Positions 6,499 through 8,653 of a DNA stretch of 8,653 nt are shown here, one piece after another. The stretch is from Gammaproteobacteria bacterium (GTDB taxonomy: Bacteria > Pseudomonadota > Gammaproteobacteria > Thiomicrospirales > Thiomicrospiraceae): positions 1-8,653 of the forward strand of contig JAADDM010000293.1 of assembly GCA_013153955.1 (NCBI GenBank), read 5' to 3'. The notes beneath the pieces are model-generated. The model was given only the letters and a program-made list of their open reading frames with translations. It ran no database searches and was not told the DNA's origin. Both the position numbers and the translations under genes were made by a program. Each line of letters opens with the position of its first letter. The stretch's first letter is position 1.

Positions 6499-7197
6499 AT
6501 GGCTGTCGAAATGAACCCTCTCAATCCAATATTGGCCTATCAAAAATCTGCTGACTTAGGCAGTGGCAACCAAGCTAACCAAGCACAACGTGGCTTGTCT
6601 GAAACGGGGCTAGATAAACAGAATCAAGTGTCTTTGTCTGAAGCAGAAAAACCCCAATCTACCAAAGAAACCTTGAGAACGGAGCAACAAGCAAGTTTAG
6701 TCGCTCACCTATTTGGGGATGGTTCATCGGTTAGCAGTGACAGTCTAAAAATAACCTATCAAGCCGCCATTGAAAAGCTCAATGAGACCCTTTCAAGTCA
6801 ATTTGAGATGACCGATGAAGGAATTAAACCCATCAGTGAAGAGGCGCTTAAAGAACAAGGGGGGATGGAGTACTGGACACCTGAAAATACCGCCAAAAGA
6901 ATCGTCGATGGCGCAACGGCCTTTTTATCAGGCTTTCAAGCCGCCAACCCAGAACTTGAGGGAGAAGCTCTAATGGATCGATTTATCGAAGTGATTGGTG
7001 GAGGTATTGAGCAAGGCTTTGATGAAGCAAAAGGCCTATTAGGAGATTTAAAAGTATTAGAGGGCGATATTGAAAGTAATATCGAAAAAACTTTTTCACT
7101 GGTTCAATCAGGTCTACAAGATTTTAGAGACCAGTACTTAGGTAAAACAGAAACAGCAACCCTAGATAATGATGTGGCCCCAACAATAGAGTCCTAA
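6499..7197 (+). CDS. DUF5610-like protein of unknown function, probable flagellar-regulon member
   Basis: The 232-residue product has no known biochemical function. Residues 1-65 are low-complexity, rich in Gln, Asn, Ser and Glu, and probably disordered. From about 85 to 215 there is a compact, helical acidic region. It includes EYWTPENTAKRIVDGATAF (124-142), a Gly-rich IEVIGGGIEQGFDEAKGLLG (163-182) and a C-terminal VQSGLQDFRDQYLG. This pattern resembles the DUF5610 family of proteobacterial proteins, an assignment made from memory of the family. There is no signal peptide, membrane segment or obvious catalytic motif, so a soluble cytosolic or exported-without-signal protein is likely. The ATG at 6499 has AAGGA at 7-nt spacing. 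The gene stands alone between a near-consensus sigma-28 promoter and a terminator, which suggests late flagellar or chemotaxis expression. Its function is inferred only from that regulation. Confidence 0.85.
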   Translation: MAVEMNPLNPILAYQKSADLGSGNQANQAQRGLSETGLDKQNQVSLSEAEKPQSTKETLRTEQQASLVAHLFGDGSSVSSDSLKITYQAAIEKLNETLSSQFEMTDEGIKPISEEALKEQGGMEYWTPENTAKRIVDGATAFLSGFQAANPELEGEALMDRFIEVIGGGIEQGFDEAKGLLGDLKVLEGDIESNIEKTFSLVQSGLQDFRDQYLGKTETATLDNDVAPTIES

Positions 7198-7213
7198 TCC
7201 GTTAATCTCAACC

Positions 7214-7247
7214 GGTAAACCTGCTGTCACCGGGTTAACCGTTTACC
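7214..7247. repeat. inverted repeat after the DUF5610-like gene
   Basis: GGTAAAC (7214-7220) and GTTTACC (7241-7247) are exact inverted copies about 20 bp apart, just past the stop codon and before the main terminator. There is no T run, so it is more likely an mRNA 3'-end stem than a terminator. Confidence 0.4.
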
Positions 7248-7263
7248 CTTAATTTAGACAATA

Positions 7264-7288
7264 AAAAAGGGCGTTAAACGCCCTTTTT
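7264..7288. terminator. bidirectional terminator between the DUF5610-like gene and the response regulator
   Basis: An 11-bp perfect stem, AAAAAGGGCGT (7264-7274) with ACGCCCTTTTT (7278-7288), has a 3-nt apparent loop. The flanking A and T runs give a U tail on either strand. It lies between convergent genes, 66 bp past one stop and 30 bp past the other. Confidence 0.88.
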
Positions 7289-7318
7289 GTGAATCAACCG
7301 TTAATAAGCGTAAGCGAA

Positions 7319-7966
7319 TTATTCAATCTCTTCTAATCGAACCTTAGTCAAACCAGATTCATTTGCATAGTTCGTCAACTCTGCCGTCGAGGTTGCCCCC
7401 ATTTTGGTCATTAAGTTTTCGCGGTGCTTAGAGACAGTACGGTCACTAATCTCTAACTGTTCAGCAATCTCTTTTGTTTTAAAGCCTTCTGCAACCAACT
7501 TAACAACTTGCTTCTCACGAACAGATAGGCGCTTATTCGTTAAACCTTCCGCTTCGTCCAAAATTGGCTGAATTTCAGAGTGAATAAATAACTCACCCGC
7601 CATAACCTTATGCAGCCCTTGAATCAGCTCTTTAGGAGAGATGGATTTCATCGCGATACCGCTCACCCCTAACTCAAGCACTTCATTCCAAACATTGGTT
7701 GTTTCAGCAGCGGTTAAGACGACAATTTTAGTCTCAGCATAACGCTTTTTAATATGACTAATGGCATTTAAACCACTTAATTTAGGCATTGATAAATCAA
7801 GTAAAACAACCATCGGTGACTTTGATCTTACAAGCTCTAAACACTCCAGTCCATCCTCGGCTTCCCCTACAACTTCAAATCCCTCTTCAGCTTGAACAAT
7901 GGATTTAAAGCCAGCTCGAACTAAAGCATGGTCTTCCGCTAGTAAAATACTAATTTTTTCAGACAT
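7319..7966 (-). CDS. NarL/FixJ (LuxR)-family response regulator
   Basis: A two-component response regulator that should bind DNA when phosphorylated. The receiver domain spans about residues 4-120: acidic pocket E11-D12, phospho-acceptor D57 in LLDLSMP, switch Thr85 in VVLTA, and Lys107. A LuxR-type helix-turn-helix follows at about 147-205 (LSVREKQVVKLVAEG, KEIAEQLEISDRTVSKHR). The start is ATG 7964-7966 (215 residues), where GGGG lies 7 nt upstream and MSEKISILLAEDH begins the receiver strand directly. The frame extends to a TTG at 8011, but that would add a 15-residue tail unlike the family. The gene lies 115 bp downstream of an REC-HPt phosphorelay protein on the same strand, its likely partner. 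However, a terminator-like hairpin lies between them, so it may have its own promoter; none was convincing. The specific regulator (UvrY/GacA-like or other) cannot be named. Confidence 0.93.
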   Translation of the reverse strand: MSEKISILLAEDHALVRAGFKSIVQAEEGFEVVGEAEDGLECLELVRSKSPMVVLLDLSMPKLSGLNAISHIKKRYAETKIVVLTAAETTNVWNEVLELGVSGIAMKSISPKELIQGLHKVMAGELFIHSEIQPILDEAEGLTNKRLSVREKQVVKLVAEGFKTKEIAEQLEISDRTVSKHRENLMTKMGATSTAELTNYANESGLTKVRLEEIE

Positions 7967-8028
7967 CAATGCGCCCCAATAGTTTAATGTTTGTGTAAGG
8001 TGACTACCCAAAGCCGATTAAGCGATCG

Positions 8029-8067
8029 AAAAAAAGTAATAGTCATCAATTTTATTGATAACCATTA
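8029..8067 (-). terminator. probable AT-rich intrinsic terminator after the phosphorelay gene
   Basis: On the minus strand, a 14-bp stem with two G-T pairs (arms at 8054-8067 and 8037-8050) closes a 3-nt loop. A C and a run of seven T follow (A run at 8029-8035 on +). The stem is weak in GC, but the T run is clear. It lies 17 nt past the stop of the upstream gene and about 60 nt before the response-regulator start. Confidence 0.55.
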
Positions 8068-8081
8068 TGACGAATCCCTGC

Positions 8082-8653
8082 CTACTTCTCAAGTCTTTTA
8101 AAGGCTAAATTTAAGTTATTCAACAATATCTTCAGCCGTGCCTGCTTCTCATCAGGGTTTATCACCTCTTTGATGCACTGCTCAATCTTTCTAAATAGAT
8201 CAACCGTATGATTTAATTGAAATAACATACAATTCCCTTTCAAGTAGTGCGCTTTTGATTTTAACGCAAGCCAATCGCATGCATCAATATGCTCAGCTAA
8301 TTGAGCCATCCCCTCTGTCATCTCCTTCATAAAAGGCGAAAGCAGTGCTTCAAATTCTGCAGGAATCATGGACAAAGTATCCCAAGAATCTGCTTTATCT
8401 GCCTCGCGCCGTTTGGCCTCTTTCGGAGAAGGAACAAGCGTACCGGAATTTTGGGAAGGGCTTAAAACAAGGGGGGGACCTCCCTTATCCTCCAACGAAT
8501 CGCCTGTTGAATGCGCATTTAAAAGCGTCACAATTTTATCATTCGACACCGGCTTCACAAACCATTGACTAAACCCTATTGAGCTCAGCGACTCTCCCTT
8601 AGGGATGAACCCAAACTCATCCCCTCCAGCGGTCACAGCATAAACCCCTTTTA
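8082..8653 (-). CDS. hybrid sensor kinase or phosphorelay protein, C-terminal REC-HPt part (start outside window)
   Basis: The frame is open to the right edge, so only the last 189 residues are visible; the GTG at 8636 is internal. The first about 35 residues are the end of a receiver domain: YAVTAG holds the conserved switch Thr, and WFVKPVSNDKIVTLL carries the Lys-Pro pair and last helix. A linker of about 50 residues rich in Pro, Ser and charged residues follows. Then comes an HPt domain over roughly the last 90 residues, with the phospho-His in SKAHYLKGNCMLFQL (His codon at 8247-8249). REC followed by HPt at a C-terminus is typical of hybrid histidine kinases of the BarA/ArcB type. The kinase part is not in view, so a REC-HPt protein without a kinase remains possible. 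The response regulator downstream is the likely phosphate acceptor. The linker contains runs of G and C but no frameshift. Confidence 0.85.
   Translation of the reverse strand, partial: KGVYAVTAGGDEFGFIPKGESLSSIGFSQWFVKPVSNDKIVTLLNAHSTGDSLEDKGGPPLVLSPSQNSGTLVPSPKEAKRREADKADSWDTLSMIPAEFEALLSPFMKEMTEGMAQLAEHIDACDWLALKSKAHYLKGNCMLFQLNHTVDLFRKIEQCIKEVINPDEKQARLKILLNNLNLAFKRLEK

Noticed and set aside
7967..8011. N-terminal extension of the response regulator to TTG 8011
   Set aside because: Adds 15 residues before the first receiver strand; ATG 7966 has a better ribosome binding site and normal family length.
8013..8020. GCCGATTA, a sigma-28 -10-like octamer on +
   Set aside because: The base quartet 15 bp upstream is TGTA rather than TAAA, and it would point into genes on the opposite strand.
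8345..8572. Two overlapping open frames on + (8345-8572 and 8368-8568)
   Set aside because: Both are antisense to the linker/HPt region of the phosphorelay protein and have no independent support.

Overview
The window looks like a chromosomal, housekeeping-plus-motility stretch of a gammaproteobacterium with moderate GC. The nadB fragment, the prfB-lysS order and the ygfZ product all resemble Enterobacteria and other gammaproteobacterial versions. A CheW protein and a sigma-28 (FliA-type) promoter indicate a flagellated, chemotactic cell. I cannot name the genus from sequence alone. I see no insertion sequence, phage gene, tRNA, rRNA or CRISPR array.

Layout, left to right. (1) The 3' two-thirds of nadB (L-aspartate oxidase, NAD biosynthesis) on +, running off the left edge. 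(2) A convergent cheW on -, separated from nadB by a perfect 11-bp hairpin that can terminate transcription both ways. (3) Divergent ygfZ on + (folate-dependent Fe-S/tRNA-modification helper), ending at a strong intrinsic terminator. (4) A 400-bp gene-free stretch with that terminator, a short 12-bp tandem repeat and the lysS terminator. (5) prfB and lysS on -, in that transcriptional order. prfB carries the complete programmed +1 frameshift signal, so the real protein starts upstream in another frame. The 150-bp prfB-lysS gap holds a striking duplicated palindrome. (6) A divergent + gene for a DUF5610-like protein of unknown function, preceded by a near-perfect sigma-28 promoter and a roughly 140-nt leader. 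(7) A bidirectional terminator, then on - a LuxR/NarL-family response regulator and, upstream of it, the C-terminal REC-HPt part of a hybrid sensor kinase or phosphorelay protein that runs off the right edge.

Three loci relate to sensing or motility: cheW, the sigma-28-driven DUF5610 gene and the phosphorelay pair. They are interleaved with translation and cofactor genes. No wholly new multi-gene system is apparent. The most promising unexplained elements are the DUF5610-like gene under apparent flagellar control and the duplicated palindrome between prfB and lysS.
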